A stretch of 64,000 nt of DNA from Branchiostoma belcheri (lineage: Eukaryota > Chordata > Leptocardii > Amphioxiformes > Branchiostomatidae): positions 7,628,412 to 7,692,411 of the forward strand of contig NW_017802379.1 in the NCBI RefSeq assembly GCF_001625305.1, read 5' to 3'. Below are positions 22,925-33,418 of this stretch, one piece after another. A model generated the notes under the pieces. It saw nothing but the letters and a program-made list of their open reading frames with translations, was not told the DNA's origin and made no database searches. The stretch's first letter is position 1; the number at the start of each line of letters is the position of its first letter. Both the position numbers and the translations under genes were made by a program.

Positions 22925-23130
22925 CAACAGGGCCCATCACCCTTCATTGAACCGCGACGGGGGCCGATATCGTCTACAAGATACCTTTGACCCGGTGTTG
23001 ACGTCACACTTCAAATAAGCCACGTGACAAGCCTCGCTGGGTCAGTCTACTGAGGAAGACCAGAGTGACTGGTCGAAAGCTCTAGGTGAGAGAACTTTTT
23101 TGTGTTGGACCAAAAGTTTTAACTTTGAAC
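22925..23130 (+). mobile_element. Family F4 fragment with hammerhead-like motif
   Basis: CAGGGCCCATCACCCTTCAT through AAAGTTTTAACTTTGAACA matches the right half of the 7339-7742 element; the inverted left arm is missing. CAGGGCA occurs close to both ends and could be a short target duplication. Confidence 0.7.
23046..23086 (+). ncRNA. Hammerhead-ribozyme-like motif (F4)
   Basis: Core 23050-23082: CUGAGGA, A, perfect 6-bp stem II GACCAG/CUGGUC with AGUGA loop, GAAAGCUC, and stem I UCUA/UAGG. This is the cleanest plus-strand F4 core, with all stem II pairs Watson-Crick. Confidence 0.5.
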
Positions 23131-23218
23131 AGGGCACCAACCTGTCAACCTGAGCGTCATACACCGCGATGTAGATGGAGACACAGATTTCGACACTCCG
23201 TCGAAGCACTCAATGTCA

Positions 23219-23870
23219 CGCCTAGTCAGTTGATAGACACATTGCCCACAGCTGCCTCCATACAGTGCCACACAAACTCATCGTCAACCAGAAAGTATTT
23301 ACTTTACATATTCTGACTGATGATGAGTTTCCCATTGCGTTTGCCTAGACGCAGTAAGATCACATTGAGTGATTCGACGATTTGAGTTTCTTCTGGGCTG
23401 CAGAAGTGAGTAGTAGCAAAGTTGCTGTTTCCAGACAGTGCCATGTGAACTCAATACTAGTCAGAAAGTATTATGTAACGAAAATACTTTCTGGCTGATG
23501 ATGAGTCTGTATGGCGCTGTCTGAAGGCAGTAAGATCACATTGAGTGGTTCGACGATCTTAGTTTCTTCTGCGCTGCAGGAGTGAGTGGTGGCAATCGCT
23601 GTCTTGCTGTCTCCAGATAGTGCCATACAAACTCGATATTAGTCAAAAATTATTATGTAACGAAAATACTTTCTTGCTGATAGTGAGTTTGTGTGGCACT
23701 GTCTGGAGGCAGTGAGATCACATTGAGTAGTTCGACGATCTTAGTTTCTTCTGGGCTGCAGGAGTGACTAGTGTTGTCTCACTGCCTCCAGACAGTGCCA
23801 CACAAACTCATCATCAACCAAAAAGTATGTTCTTATATATTCTGACTGATGATGAGCTACTGAATTTTCA
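23219..23870. repeat. Tandem repeat with palindromic unit, about 178 bp
   Basis: AGTGCCACACAAACTCATC-like blocks recur at about 23263, 23440, 23620 and 23795. Each is followed by an AGTCAGAAAGTAT arm, a short loop, then the inverse (ATACTTTCTGGCTGATGATG) and CAGTAAGATCACATTGAGTG plus TTCGACGATCTTAGTTTCTT. Each unit can fold into a roughly 100-bp hairpin. About 3.5 units are present and divergence is moderate. Confidence 0.8.
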
Positions 23871-24031
23871 CTTCGTCTCCCAGAATAGTTCACTGCAGGG
23901 CAAATGGTGTGAAGCTAATATCACATGGCAGTAACGCTACCCTTCAACAGATTGCTCTCATATTCTTGACATTTTATATACCTCTCTCAGTCAGCTAATG
24001 TCTGTCATCACAATTACTAATGGTGTTGGTC

Positions 24032-24081
24032 ATTATCCTAATTATCAACACGGACGTGACCGTGTTGATAATTAGGATAAT
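24032..24081. repeat. Perfect 22-bp-arm palindrome
   Basis: Arms 24032-24053 and 24060-24081 are exact reverse complements (ATTATCCTAATTATCAACAC plus GG) around ACGTGA. Confidence 0.9.
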
Positions 24082-24082
24082 T

Positions 24083-24144
24083 ACCATTAGATATACGTTT
24101 ACAAAATACAATAACAGGTGTTTTGTAAACGTATAGCTAATGGT
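24083..24144. repeat. Second adjacent hairpin
   Basis: ACCATTAGATATACGTTTAC at the left and its near complement at the right (GTAAACGTATAGCTAATGGT) flank AAAATACAATAACAGGTGTT. It directly abuts the preceding palindrome, so the two may form one element. Confidence 0.8.
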
Positions 24145-24275
24145 AGGTGATGGTCCTTACTGTGTATAGTGTATTGATATTAACACCTCAATGATGGTTA
24201 CAGTTGCAGCTTTTGTGTTGTATATACAAACTTTAAGATACTCCCGTTGTATATGACACAGAGTATCATCATAGC

Positions 24276-24358
<83 letters not shown>
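24276..24358. repeat. (AT)n microsatellite
   Basis: About 80 bp of alternating AT at the left edge of the inverted-repeat element at 24361. It generates long Ile/Tyr frames on both strands that are not genes. Confidence 0.95.
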
Positions 24359-24362
<4 letters not shown>

Positions 24363-24384
24363 AGCAAGAGAGGTTTATCCAGCT

Positions 24385-24412
24385 GACGTTTCGGTCCGTC
24401 ACCTTCCTTGGG
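24385..24412 (-). ncRNA. Degenerate hammerhead-like motif
   Basis: The minus strand retains GAAACGUC and part of stem II, but the core reads CCAAGGA instead of CUGANGA and stem II is shortened to GGU/ACC. Probably inactive. Confidence 0.3.
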
Positions 24413-24487
24413 GCAATTCTGATTGGTTCGCACTGCACAGCACAGGTGTTGCTGCAATGTACTGTGGGATGTGAACCAGTCAGAATT

Positions 24488-24526
24488 GCCCTGAGGAAGG
24501 TGACAGACGGTCACTGAAACGTCGGC
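24488..24526 (+). ncRNA. Hammerhead-ribozyme-like motif
   Basis: Core 24491-24523: CUGAGGA, A, stem II GGUGAC/GUCACU (one G-U) with AGACG loop, GAAAC GUC with self-complementary ACGU. Stem I is GCC (24488-24490) with GGC (24524-24526). Stem II and the tetranucleotide differ from F4 but the layout is identical. Confidence 0.5.
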
Positions 24527-24545
24527 TTAAGAAGGCTCTTGGTTG

Positions 24546-26141
24546 TGTGAAAAGAGTTCAATGACTTCCAAACCTGAAACTATTCACAGAGCTACATATG
24601 CCTTTACAGTGTACATTCAATTGGTAAAAACAGTTTTGGCCAATGACTCTAGTATCTGTTTGAACTGGGTTCTTTGAACTGAGGAACAGAAATTAGTAGG
24701 TATGTTTTCTATTGAAGCATGCTTTAGCTAATTGGTAGCAATGTTGTTAATTGATACATGAAACTCAAACCCCCTGCTCCTCGAAAGATAAAACACTATC
24801 ATCACTAGACCAGAACACTTTAGGGTAAAGGTCTTCATGATGCCTGTTGCAGTCAGAATCCAGTGATCCAACAATCCTATATGACCTAATACTCTTGAAC
24901 TTCAAAAACCATGAACCTCAGCAGATGCTCTTTCTGATCTTGAAGTGGACTTCATAGACCTGCATTTCCTGGAGGCAAAACGGTACGAGTTTTCCTTGAG
25001 GCAAAGCGTGAACCAGAGGGATGAAAATCAATGTTCAATCGAGTAGAAGTTAATGAGCCCCTCTCGTGGGCAAGGTTGCAGTAAGAGTATCCATCACCGA
25101 AAATGGCTGCTATCCGAAGCCCTTAGAAGCTACAATTTAGCACGGCCTAAAGTGTAATGGAAAAGCACCGAAGCAAGCGTAGTACTCATTGAGAGGATCC
25201 AAACTTTAAAAGGGTTCTGTTGAGTTCGTAGACCTAGCCAGGGCCGAGCGATCGAACGAATGAAGACATAATGATCCCTCTTTACTTCATGTACAGGCAA
25301 ACTACAGTCTGTAAGATCACTCAAAAGGGCTAACCCTCTCCTAACACTAAGACGTGGGATTATAGTGCGAGAAATCTGCATTGACCAAGCGAGTTAATCT
25401 TAGCCTTATCACAAAAAGAAAGAAAATATAACTAACAAAGAAAAATACAAGTACTGTGACCAATATCACTACAGTTTGTTTAAGGTTGGGTAGTCCGAGA
25501 TACAAAAGATAACAATCAGTCACGTAAAACTAGATCACTGTATATGTTGAAATTGAATAGTTTTAAACATAGGCTGCGTTTTTCTTTGGACATTTCCTAG
25601 CCATCATGGTCCCATTAACAAAACTGCTTTGATGCGTGGTAAGTAGAGACTGTTACGAAGTAACATTACTCTTGAGAGGAAAACCACTTGCAGCAGGCTC
25701 AAATTCTGCCATGAACGTACCGCCCACGGCATTCTTCCCTTTGTGTTTGGCCCATTCACTTGATTAGAAAGACCTTTCACGTATCACATTATAATCACGA
25801 AAGTGCTGTTTTCATAATATCAATCATGGAAGTGTTGTTTGTTTGATATTTGAGCCAACATATTTCGAAGTGTTTGCGTGTTTTCCATAACAAAGAGTCA
25901 TTCGATCTCCAGAAATAAAAGTTTCATTCTTCATTCTATACGAGGTGTCTACAGAAGATCGATGTGTACTCACTCTCTATTGCTCTCTGATATTCGATAT
26001 ATAGCTGTGTATTGAGATCTATACATGCTAGAGCTAAAAGATTGCACAGTGTTGATAGCTAAGACATCAAAGCACTGATATCACACAAAATCGTTGGCAG
26101 GTTTACGACTTGGCACACTATGGCATTGCCTAGTCATTCTA
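24546..26141. other. No recognised feature
   Basis: Unique-looking AT-rich sequence. The frame 25130-25381 (-) has no recognised domain. Confidence 0.4.
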
Positions 26142-27181
26142 GTCTTCGACACTGAACGCTGAACTCACTGGTCTGGCCACCTGGTTCCAAACAAACCGCT
26201 TAACATTAAACATATCTAAGACTAAATGGATGCTTTTTGGTACGGCAAATAGGTTAAAACATACACCAACACTGGAACTCCAAATAGACCAGGAGATCAT
26301 TGAACAGGTACTAACGTTTAAATACCTGGGTGTCAACCTCGACTGCCACTTAAACTTTAACGAACATGTGGATAAAATGTGCAGTAAAGTATCTCAGAGA
26401 ATTGGACTACTTGGTAGACTTAGACCCTGCCTCACTATCAATATTGCTGACAAGTTATATAAAACAATGATTCTGCCTATACTCGACTACTGCGACATAG
26501 TGTGGGGGAGCTGTGGGGCCACTAAACTACAACAACTACAGATACTACAGAACAGAGCAGCTCGAGTGGTGCTTCAACGCAGACTACGTGACTGCAGCAC
26601 TGAGAGCCTCCACCAGACACTGAACTGGAAGTACCTGGTCGATAGAAGATTTGAACACACTTGTGTGATGGTATTTAAATGTTTGAATGGCCTGACTCCA
26701 ACTTACCTATCTTCTACTTTCTGCCATAATTACCATCTTCATACTTATAACACAAGACAGACTACTAAGCTACATTTACCTAATTACACTAGCACAGCAG
26801 GTCAGCGAACATTTGCTTACACAGGTACAAGTTCTTTCAACAAACTGCCGGCAGACATAAGACAGATCCCAACCCTGAAACGCTTCAAGGCAGCTGTTAA
26901 ACAGACCTCTGACCTCCACTGATTCAATGATTTGTATATTTTTGTTCAGTTGTTTATATGTTTATATATGTTAACTTTTCAGTTATACTGATTTTCAGTT
27001 ATACTGATTTCTGTTAACTTTTGTTACTTGATTGTATAATTTACTTTTATACAATTTGCTTTATGTTATGTTATATTTGTTGGTGACCCTGGGCCCTCTT
27101 GAAAATCAGCAATATTATGCTGTAGAGGCTACCCAGGTGTTTACAAGATGAAATAAATAAATAAATAAATAAATAAATAAA
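26142..27181 (+). mobile_element. 5-prime-truncated LINE with (AAAT)n tail
   Basis: Coding part 26150-26922, then a 3-prime UTR with GACCCTGGGCCCTCTTGAAA and GAGGCTACCCAGGTGTTTAC, ending GATGAAATAAATAAATAAAT at about 27150-27181. A related 3-prime end occurs at 63449-63527. The CR1/L2-like layout is an inference. Confidence 0.85.
26150..26922 (+). pseudogene. LINE reverse transcriptase C-terminal part
   Basis: The frame contains NRLTLNISKTKWMLF, YLGVNLDCHLNFNEH, LDYCDIVWGSC, LQILQNRAARVVLQ and SFNKLPADIRQIPTLKRFKA, the classic region after RT motif C through the C-terminus. It is open for about 255 codons and stops at 26920-26922. The methionine at 26230 is internal; coding sequence is recognisable from about 26150, just after an upstream in-frame TAG. 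The catalytic FADD and endonuclease are missing. Confidence 0.88.
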
Positions 27182-28515
27182 AACAGTCATGTTCAGCGCA
27201 ATCATTCGTAAAAATAGCATAATTATTGACATTCTTCAGGGCAATTTATTCTTGCCTTGATGCGTACGAAAGAAAAACGGTCCCATCCTCACCAGACACA
27301 AATTATTCATGATGGATGATCATGAATTTCCGGTAAAAGCAAAACCATTAGCGGAGTCAATGAAATATAGATCGCACCAGCGCTATTGCTTCACATGTAG
27401 TTATAACTCAAGTCATACCCAAACTTTTGATTGTACTCAGTACATTTCACTTAGAAGTACAGTACTATAAATGCGTGCGGGGGTGTTGAGGAATTCATAA
27501 CCATTAGTCCAAGAAAGTACAGGATATCCTAGGACTGATACAAAACCATTCGGCATTCCTATCAATTGTAAGGAGGCTTTCGATCGGTTGCTCATATTCA
27601 TCCTTACATAGAGTTGTCAACAAAAAAGTTCAAATTACATCTGATGACGAGCATCTCAAGCTACCTGAACGTTTTTCCAAGCATTTACCAAACCATTAAG
27701 CATTGTACGCCGATGAAGGTTAGACATCAAGGTAATGAGATACACGAGGACGAAAAGTAGTACTTGCTACTTGAAACGTCTGGCAGTTTTAAAACATCTA
27801 TCCTGTTGCTCGAGCAACAATTTCCTTGTCCATTAAGCATTGTGTGAGGCAGCTACTCAAGGCTCGGCCTGATTGGTACTTGGTTAAAAGACTTTCTGAG
27901 AAAATGTGGGCGTTTGTAAGGTTCAAGTGAAACCCACTCCATCCCATGGCCTTGTGAAGATGTGGTAGATGTCACCGCCTACTCCCCAAGCAGAGGCTAG
28001 AGGGTAGAGATCGTTAGCTTCTGCTGATTGCCGCGTCTTTCTGACATGAAAGGTAACGACCTGCCCTTTCAAACTCTACCCAGAGAGTATCACCGACTTC
28101 TCACGGGGACTAATGTGGTTGAAATAACTTTTGCTCTCCTACGGAATCGACCTGTCAGGTCTGCAAGCTTAAACTATACACCACTGCAAACGCGCCTGTA
28201 GACAATGTCAGCAGCTAGAGATTAAGTTGCAGAATGGACAATCTAAAGACGATCTGGAAACACCTTAAGAGGAAAAGTTCAAATGTTAGATGCCTTCCTG
28301 AATAGACGGAAAACGCCGACCCGCCTACATAAGCTGTTGAGTGTTTGATCTTTTTCAGTGTGTAGGCGGCGGGTCAGACGCTTATTCCATTCTGCAGCAC
28401 AGCGGGTGGAGGATGGCAACTTCCATCTCAGGGGATCCCACGGTAGCTTGGGAGTTGATGGAAGTGGAATCTATTCATAAGGTTTAAAAACAGTGGATTT
28501 CGGCTGCTGTATTTT
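27182..28515. other. Mostly unassigned
   Basis: Contains the degenerate hammerhead-like motif at 27747-27780. CCTACTCCCCAAGCAGAGGC at 27979 resembles the terminus of the 29646 palindrome. GACCCGCCTACATA and TGTGTAGGCGGCGGGTC (about 28318-28374) form a short hairpin. No coding signal. Confidence 0.4.
27747..27780 (+). ncRNA. Degenerate hammerhead-like motif
   Basis: AGGACGA (two differences from CUGANGA), A, perfect 6-bp stem II AAGUAG/CUACUU with UACUUG loop, then GAAACGUC. Stem I is poor. It may be a decayed third family. Confidence 0.3.
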
Positions 28516-28798
28516 AAAGCCCCTGTCATACATTCACGAATTTGGCCTCCCACAAACTAGTCGAACGCCCCCAACCATGGTAGGTCGGGAGCAAGGTCGG
28601 CTGGTGTTCGGTCAGGTTTGTTACTGTTCGGCTGCGCCAGCCGAATGTTTCAAAAGATTTTTTTGTTTGGGTGTGCATGGGAAGTTTCGGCCATGGTTGA
28701 CTGGTGATTGGCTGGCGTTCGGTAGTAGGTGGGGGCGTGGTTGACATTTAAATTTGACTCAAATTTAACTCAAATTCGAATTGAATTTGAGAAAGGCA
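28516..28798 (+). mobile_element. MITE family F2
   Basis: Starts AAAGCCCCTGTCATACATTC, followed by CCCCCAACCATGGTAGG, repeated GTTCGGCTG-type blocks and ATTTGACTCAAATTTAACTC. The right terminus is replaced or abutted by an R1 repeat. Overlapping frames on both strands are by-products. Confidence 0.75.
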
Positions 28799-28995
28799 TT
28801 ATCTACATCTGGTAGGGCTCGCTGTATTCACAGGTATTTTTTCGTTACATAACCTCCTTGACAGCTTACAGATGGTGTTGTTTCCCTTGCACGTTAAAGA
28901 AAGAAAGATTTGTAGACACCATGATGAATGAGAAGAGGACACCATCACACAATATCTGAATATTTTCTGGAGGTCTGAGATCTCCGAATTCTTGT
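28799..28995 (+). repeat. Interspersed repeat R1
   Basis: TACATCTGGTAGGGCTCGCT, TTACATAACCTCCTTGACAG, then GGAGGTCTGAGATCTCCGAA. Closest in order to 41817-41965. Confidence 0.7.
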
Positions 28996-29636
28996 TTATA
29001 CGTCATACGAATTTACACACGCAAGGAGGGGCATACGTAACGATTACACTTCTTTACATGATGAATTTACGTATAGACATGCTGTAATACTGTAATGCTA
29101 CTTTCCGCAATCCAATGTCTCCCAAGCATTTTCAGGATTTATATTAGCTACATCATGTCAGCCCCCTGTTATGCCAAAACGCATTTCCCAAAGCCAACGT
29201 AAGACCCCGAAATTGACATCGGAAATTTAGACTGGCTTTAGAGTAAGACTGGAATCAATCAACCCCTTTCTGCCACTGCACACTAGACACAGAGTAATGT
29301 TGGCAATTATTTGCACAGGATGATTTTCCCATATAATGTAGATTCGCTTATAGAAAGGTTGTGCTGTCAAAATGTCAAAAACGTTTTTCACAGCTTCATC
29401 TGCTGTAACAAAATGAGGCAAAATTCCCCTCCCCGGAATAGTAAAATTGAAAGATCAATTTTGTTCATATATTGCCATATGTACTTAGTGGGGAAATTGT
29501 CTGCCCCTGATACTATTAGAGTTTGCCTGGTGGCATATCTATCTAAAAATAATTTCTGCTTAAGATCGAAAGAGTCATTCCAGGTCATGCAATGCCTGGG
29601 GAAAAATGCTGTGTTTCCGGCTACCCGACCGATGAA
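28996..29636. other. Mostly unassigned; R10 fragment at its right end
   Basis: 29586-29636 (TGCCTGGGGAAAAATGCTGT, GTTTCCGGCTACC) resembles the start of family R10 at 31414 and 56574. The rest has no recognised feature. Confidence 0.4.
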
Positions 29637-29861
29637 GGGTTGGCGTACTCTCCAAGCAGAGGTTTGGGTTTTGGGGGGTATTTTTAGTGTGTTTAGGCTT
29701 TTTTTATCGGGGTTTCTCTTTTGCACTGAATTTTTTTTCCCAAGGGTTTGGTGGGAAAAAGAATTCAGTGCAAAAGAGAAACCCCGATAAACAAAGCCTA
29801 AAAACACACTAAAAATACCCCCAAAACCCAAACCTCTGCTTGGAGAGTAGGGTTGGCGCCG
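29637..29861. mobile_element. Near-perfect palindromic MITE, 9-bp flanking repeat
   Basis: The arms (TACTCTCCAAGCAGAGGTTT inward and the complement outward) are about 97 bp each, with only a few mismatches, around AGGGTTTGG. GGGTTGGCG lies immediately outside both ends. A 9-bp duplication would fit a Mutator-like element, an inference. The paired frames 29311-29790 (+) and 29388-29882 (-) mirror one another because of the palindrome and are not genes. Confidence 0.85.
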
Positions 29862-30656
29862 TAAATAAGCATAGACGAGCATACTGTAAGATTCGTAATT
29901 TGTTAATTATATGCATATTTTTTATTGTTTTGCGACGGTTTAGTGTTGAAGACATGTTGCTTTTGTCATGCTTCTCCTCCTCCTCCTGTCATTTCTGTAA
30001 ATTGATTCCACTCCTTCATTTTTGGGCCAAATAACTTGAAATTTGGATGAAGGTAGAGTGGGCATATTGCATATTGACAGTATGAACTGCATGCAAGTAT
30101 TTTGGTAGGTATGTCAAGCTTTCCTGCTAACAGTTTGCATTATGCAATCAAAAATCCTAACCAATAATGTAGAGGATAGCTATCCAACTGCTGTCACTTC
30201 ATACTATAGTTATATCAATGTAAAAAAAAATACCATTTCAGCCGGTAATTATAACGATGCTACTGTATGATATGTCTTGAAAAAAATAATGATGTTAATA
30301 AACCATTCATTTATTCATTTACAAATTTCTCTTCCAGGTAGGTTAGGTAACGATTGACCTCATCCGTTACACCAGCCTGTAGCTAACGTTTACCGGGTGT
30401 TTCTATAATTGGCAGCAGACAGTCGTCTTGGGGCCGTTATCCATGTCAGTGCGTGCGTTTACGACGGGTTTTACAACACCTGCTTCGCCTGGCTGATTTA
30501 CGGCACGGCAAAATTTCTGATCCGGTGCCAACTACATGTAGCTAGGGTACAGAATTAGATATGTAGACCGATAGCCTAGTACAAGCTGTGATTTACCAGA
30601 ACGTTAGATAAATTGTAGTCGAGGAAGTTTTGAAAGTGGCTAAAGAAAATGATTCG
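29862..30656. other. No recognised feature
   Basis: AT-rich; AATAAACCATTCATTTATTC near 30297 may be a retroelement tail. No coding signal. Confidence 0.35.
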
Positions 30657-30800
30657 AAGGTCTCAGACTTCCATGAAATATATAGATCTTGTGTGATGGT
30701 TGCCCTATTCTCATTCACTAATAGTGTCTTCAAGTCTTTCTTCATCGTGCAAAGGAAACAGCACCGGATGTCAAAGAGGTCATGTAACTAAAACAGTGAG
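30657..30800 (-). repeat. Interspersed repeat R1
   Basis: Minus orientation: GTTACATGACCTCTTTGACA, TGTTTCCTTTGCACGATGAA, TCTTGTGTGATGG region and CATGGAAGTCTGAGACC. Only minus-strand copy noticed. Confidence 0.65.
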
Positions 30801-31413
30801 TGCTAGCAGATGACAATGACTTTCTCCACTGGGACAGACTGAACCCAATCATATCCATTACAACCTGACCTAAGCCTTAGCCTAAGGGCCATGCGGAAAC
30901 ACGGACACACGCACGGACACAATGCTTCCAGTTTGCATGGAGATAAATAGTTGAGTACCACGAGCACGTCACCTTTTCAGACCAGCACTCCGGCATTGTA
31001 CATGAAGACTAAAGATTCTTTATTGACACAACAAAAAGTACAGGGACTTTTGCATGGTCTTCTACAAATAAAGATCTCACAAAGCTATTAGTAAATACAT
31101 GTGTAGCTAACTTCATCCTACGTATATGTATGAACACCGAGCTTGGTATGGAAATGGTGTAGCGTAGTAGAAATCAGGCTATACATATAGAACGTCAGCC
31201 ATATCATTCTTATTTTCTAAATCCTGTTCTTAGGATGTTAACTCCAGGTAAAGGTTGACGTATCGCAGCTGAATTTTGATTCATGAACTGTTTTAGTGCC
31301 TTGAGTCAGGTTTATACCAGATAAATGTTAGCATCTTGCCTTGAGAGTTAATTTAATACCGCCACTATCGCCAGAATCTGTCTTCTGTATATATTGGAGT
31401 AGGTCTGGTTTGG
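30801..31413. other. No recognised feature
   Basis: No coding or repeat signal recognised. Confidence 0.4.
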
Positions 31414-31792
31414 TAAGGCCTAGGAAAATTAATGCTGTGTTTCCAGTTTCAGCTCTGAAAGGATAGGGTAGGGAGGTAGGGACTTTCCTCCTGTTTTAAA
31501 AAGTCTTAATTTTTTTTTAGATTTCGTATAATGATCAAACAATTAAACTTAAACAATGCATTGGGACTGTCTCAAGGACCCGTCCACCTATTTGCTTGTG
31601 GACAAAAATTTCACAGTTTTACCAAAGAAAATGCTTCTTCTGAGAATGTGTTAAATGACGTTTTAGACTCAGGGGATTTGAAATTCAGACGTTAGATCGT
31701 AAATTTCATAGCCTTACCAGCGGTCGATGAAAACGGTGGGGTTTTGCTAGGGTCGACCGCGAAACTGCTACAATGTTTCCCCTAGGCCTTGC
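31414..31792. mobile_element. MITE family R10, full length
   Basis: Terminal inverted repeats: AAGGCCTAGGAAAATTA at the left and TTTCCCCTAGGCCTT at the right. Subterminal TGTGTTTCCAGTTTCAG and AGGGTAGGGAGGTAGGG at the left and TACCAGCGGTCGATGAAAAC, GGTTTTGCTAGGGTCG at the right are shared with the 56574-57201 copy. Confidence 0.75.
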
Positions 31793-32856
31793 CAACAGGA
31801 AATTATCACACGTACAACGTAAAAAGAGCTATATATAGGCGTCTAAAAGTTGTCTGGGTTTTAATTACATCTAGTATATCGATCTCAACATGCCATTCAC
31901 ACATTTAACTAGACGTAAAATTGGATAGTGAGAAACTTGGTATGGAATTGAAACTTTTTTCCTGTCGACAAGCCGATAGAAAAATTGTTTAAGATATGAT
32001 CCAGGATAATTCCATATAGCCATATAGCAAAAATTTGTGACTACTTCAATTAATATTAATTCATCTTAAAGCAGCCCTGCAGGTTTTTTATCCTTCTTTC
32101 TGGCTAAATTGTTGATAGTATGTAGGTTGATACTTGATAAATTCTTTGCATGGAAGAAAGGAGAAATATGTTCTAACACTGTATCAAACCGTCCAATACT
32201 TGTACTCGAGGTATCACCTTGAAATGCATGGCAGAAATTTGTAACTTTGTTTTTTTTTATTTCAACGCGCAAACAATACAATACATAGTGGTGACGCACT
32301 CAAGCAATATGCTTATATTATTCACGTCACCACTAGACATGAAATAGAAATTACATCACAAAACAATGTAACATGGGCAACGTCCAGGTAACAAGAAAAC
32401 TGAGTTTAGCTATTAATATGTTATAAATTGATACAGAACTATAAAAAATCAGTTACTAAATCGCTTGGTTTCAGAAAGATATAGCTGTGTAATAACGAGT
32501 ATTTGAGAGTTGACTTTAGATGAAAGTAAAGATGATCCATTGAGTTAATATCTAAGAATGGGATGTAACTTTGTTTCACCAAGCTTAAGCTTCTCCTGCG
32601 GGTTATGTAATAGCCCACGGCAGTACGCACAGTTACGTATGACGGTCTGTACGGAAGATGACACCGACGTCCTTGGCAGATGAATCCTCTGTAATACCTC
32701 ATCACGCAACTGTCTGTCACGGGGACGACCAAACAGTCTGCCGACGGCGAAAATCGGTGGGAACAAATTTGCGTGATCAAATCAAATGGCGTGCGGATGA
32801 TTACGTACCTCTGACATTTTACTCCGCGCTAGTCTGTCGATTCCTTTTGCGCAGGC
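31793..32856. other. Unassigned; possible broken coding stretch 32545-32766 (-)
   Basis: Two overlapping minus-strand frames at 32439-32780; one (VGRLFGRPRDRQLRDEVLQR) has protein-like composition but no family is recognised. Otherwise AT-rich. Confidence 0.3.
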
Positions 32857-32935
32857 CTTAGGCCTGGGAAAAGAAATGTTATGTTTCCTGTTTCAGCGTT
32901 GAAAAATAGGGTCGGTAGCTATAGGTAGGGATTAT
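32857..32935 (+). repeat. R10 fragment
   Basis: AGGCCTGGGAAAAGAAATGT and GGTCGGTAGCTATAGGTAGG match the left end of R10; the remainder is missing. Confidence 0.6.
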
Positions 32936-32944
32936 CTTTTTATG

Positions 32945-33235
32945 TTTACCAAATATTAAGGAAAACATCGTGTTTTTACTCAGTTTCTTCCTCCTCTTCT
33001 GCTCCAAACACTAACCTCTGACCTGACCAATGACATGATTTTTTGACGTCTGCCACCATGGTGACTGGTGTTGGGTTACATAATGTTGCAATTTCATGGT
33101 CTGCTCTGCTCCTGTCACCATATACTCGTAGTACATGTATGTGAATGGGTTTGACGAAAAATTAACAGGGCAGACCATGTCCGAAGGTAAACATTATGCA
33201 TTTGCTTTGCAAATGTTACCTTTCTAGTTTCTGTC
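32945..33235 (-). repeat. Interspersed repeat R6
   Basis: CTCTGACCTGACCAATGACA, ACGTCTGCCACCATGGTGAC, CATGGTCTGCTCTGCTCCTG and GCATTTGCTTTGCAAATGTT; inverse of the 40383 and 63528 copies. Confidence 0.75.
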
Positions 33236-33418
33236 TTTTTCTTCATACAACTTTGGCAATCTCTAGTATTCAGACTTGTGATCCAGCTAATACAATACAG
33301 TTTCATAGCGTAAAACTTGCATGGGGACACTTATATTTTCAATGTCAATGTTGGAAAACAGTTTTATCACTCAGATGTCAGATCATAGAGCTAGAAAAGA
33401 TTGATCAGCTTGAAATAT

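Larger units (their letters stand above)
24361..24545. mobile_element. Inverted-repeat element with two hammerhead-like arms
   Basis: The arms at about 24366-24443 and 24461-24541 are imperfect inverted copies: GACGTTTCGGTCCGTCACCT against the complement of AGGTGACAGACGGTCACTGA and GAAACGTC, then GGGCAATTCTGATTGGTTC. AGCTACATAT occurs at 24273-24282 and 24590-24599, a candidate duplication, though the AT repeat weakens it. Confidence 0.65.

Noticed and set aside
23318-23340. CTGATGATGAG as a hammerhead core
   Set aside because: No GAAA and no stem II; it is part of the tandem hairpin repeat.
23219-23870. CRISPR array
   Set aside because: Repeats are long, diverged and internally palindromic without unique spacers; the genome is eukaryotic.
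24157-24514. Three Ile/Tyr-rich frames on both strands
   Set aside because: Direct translations of the (AT)n microsatellite and the adjacent inverted-repeat element.
24664-24690. CTGAGGAACAGAAA as a hammerhead core
   Set aside because: Only 3 nt between the two core boxes, so no stem II is possible.
29311-29882. 159- and 164-codon frames on opposite strands
   Set aside because: Mirror translations of the palindrome at 29646-29852; the shared peptide (GGIFSVF) appears in both.
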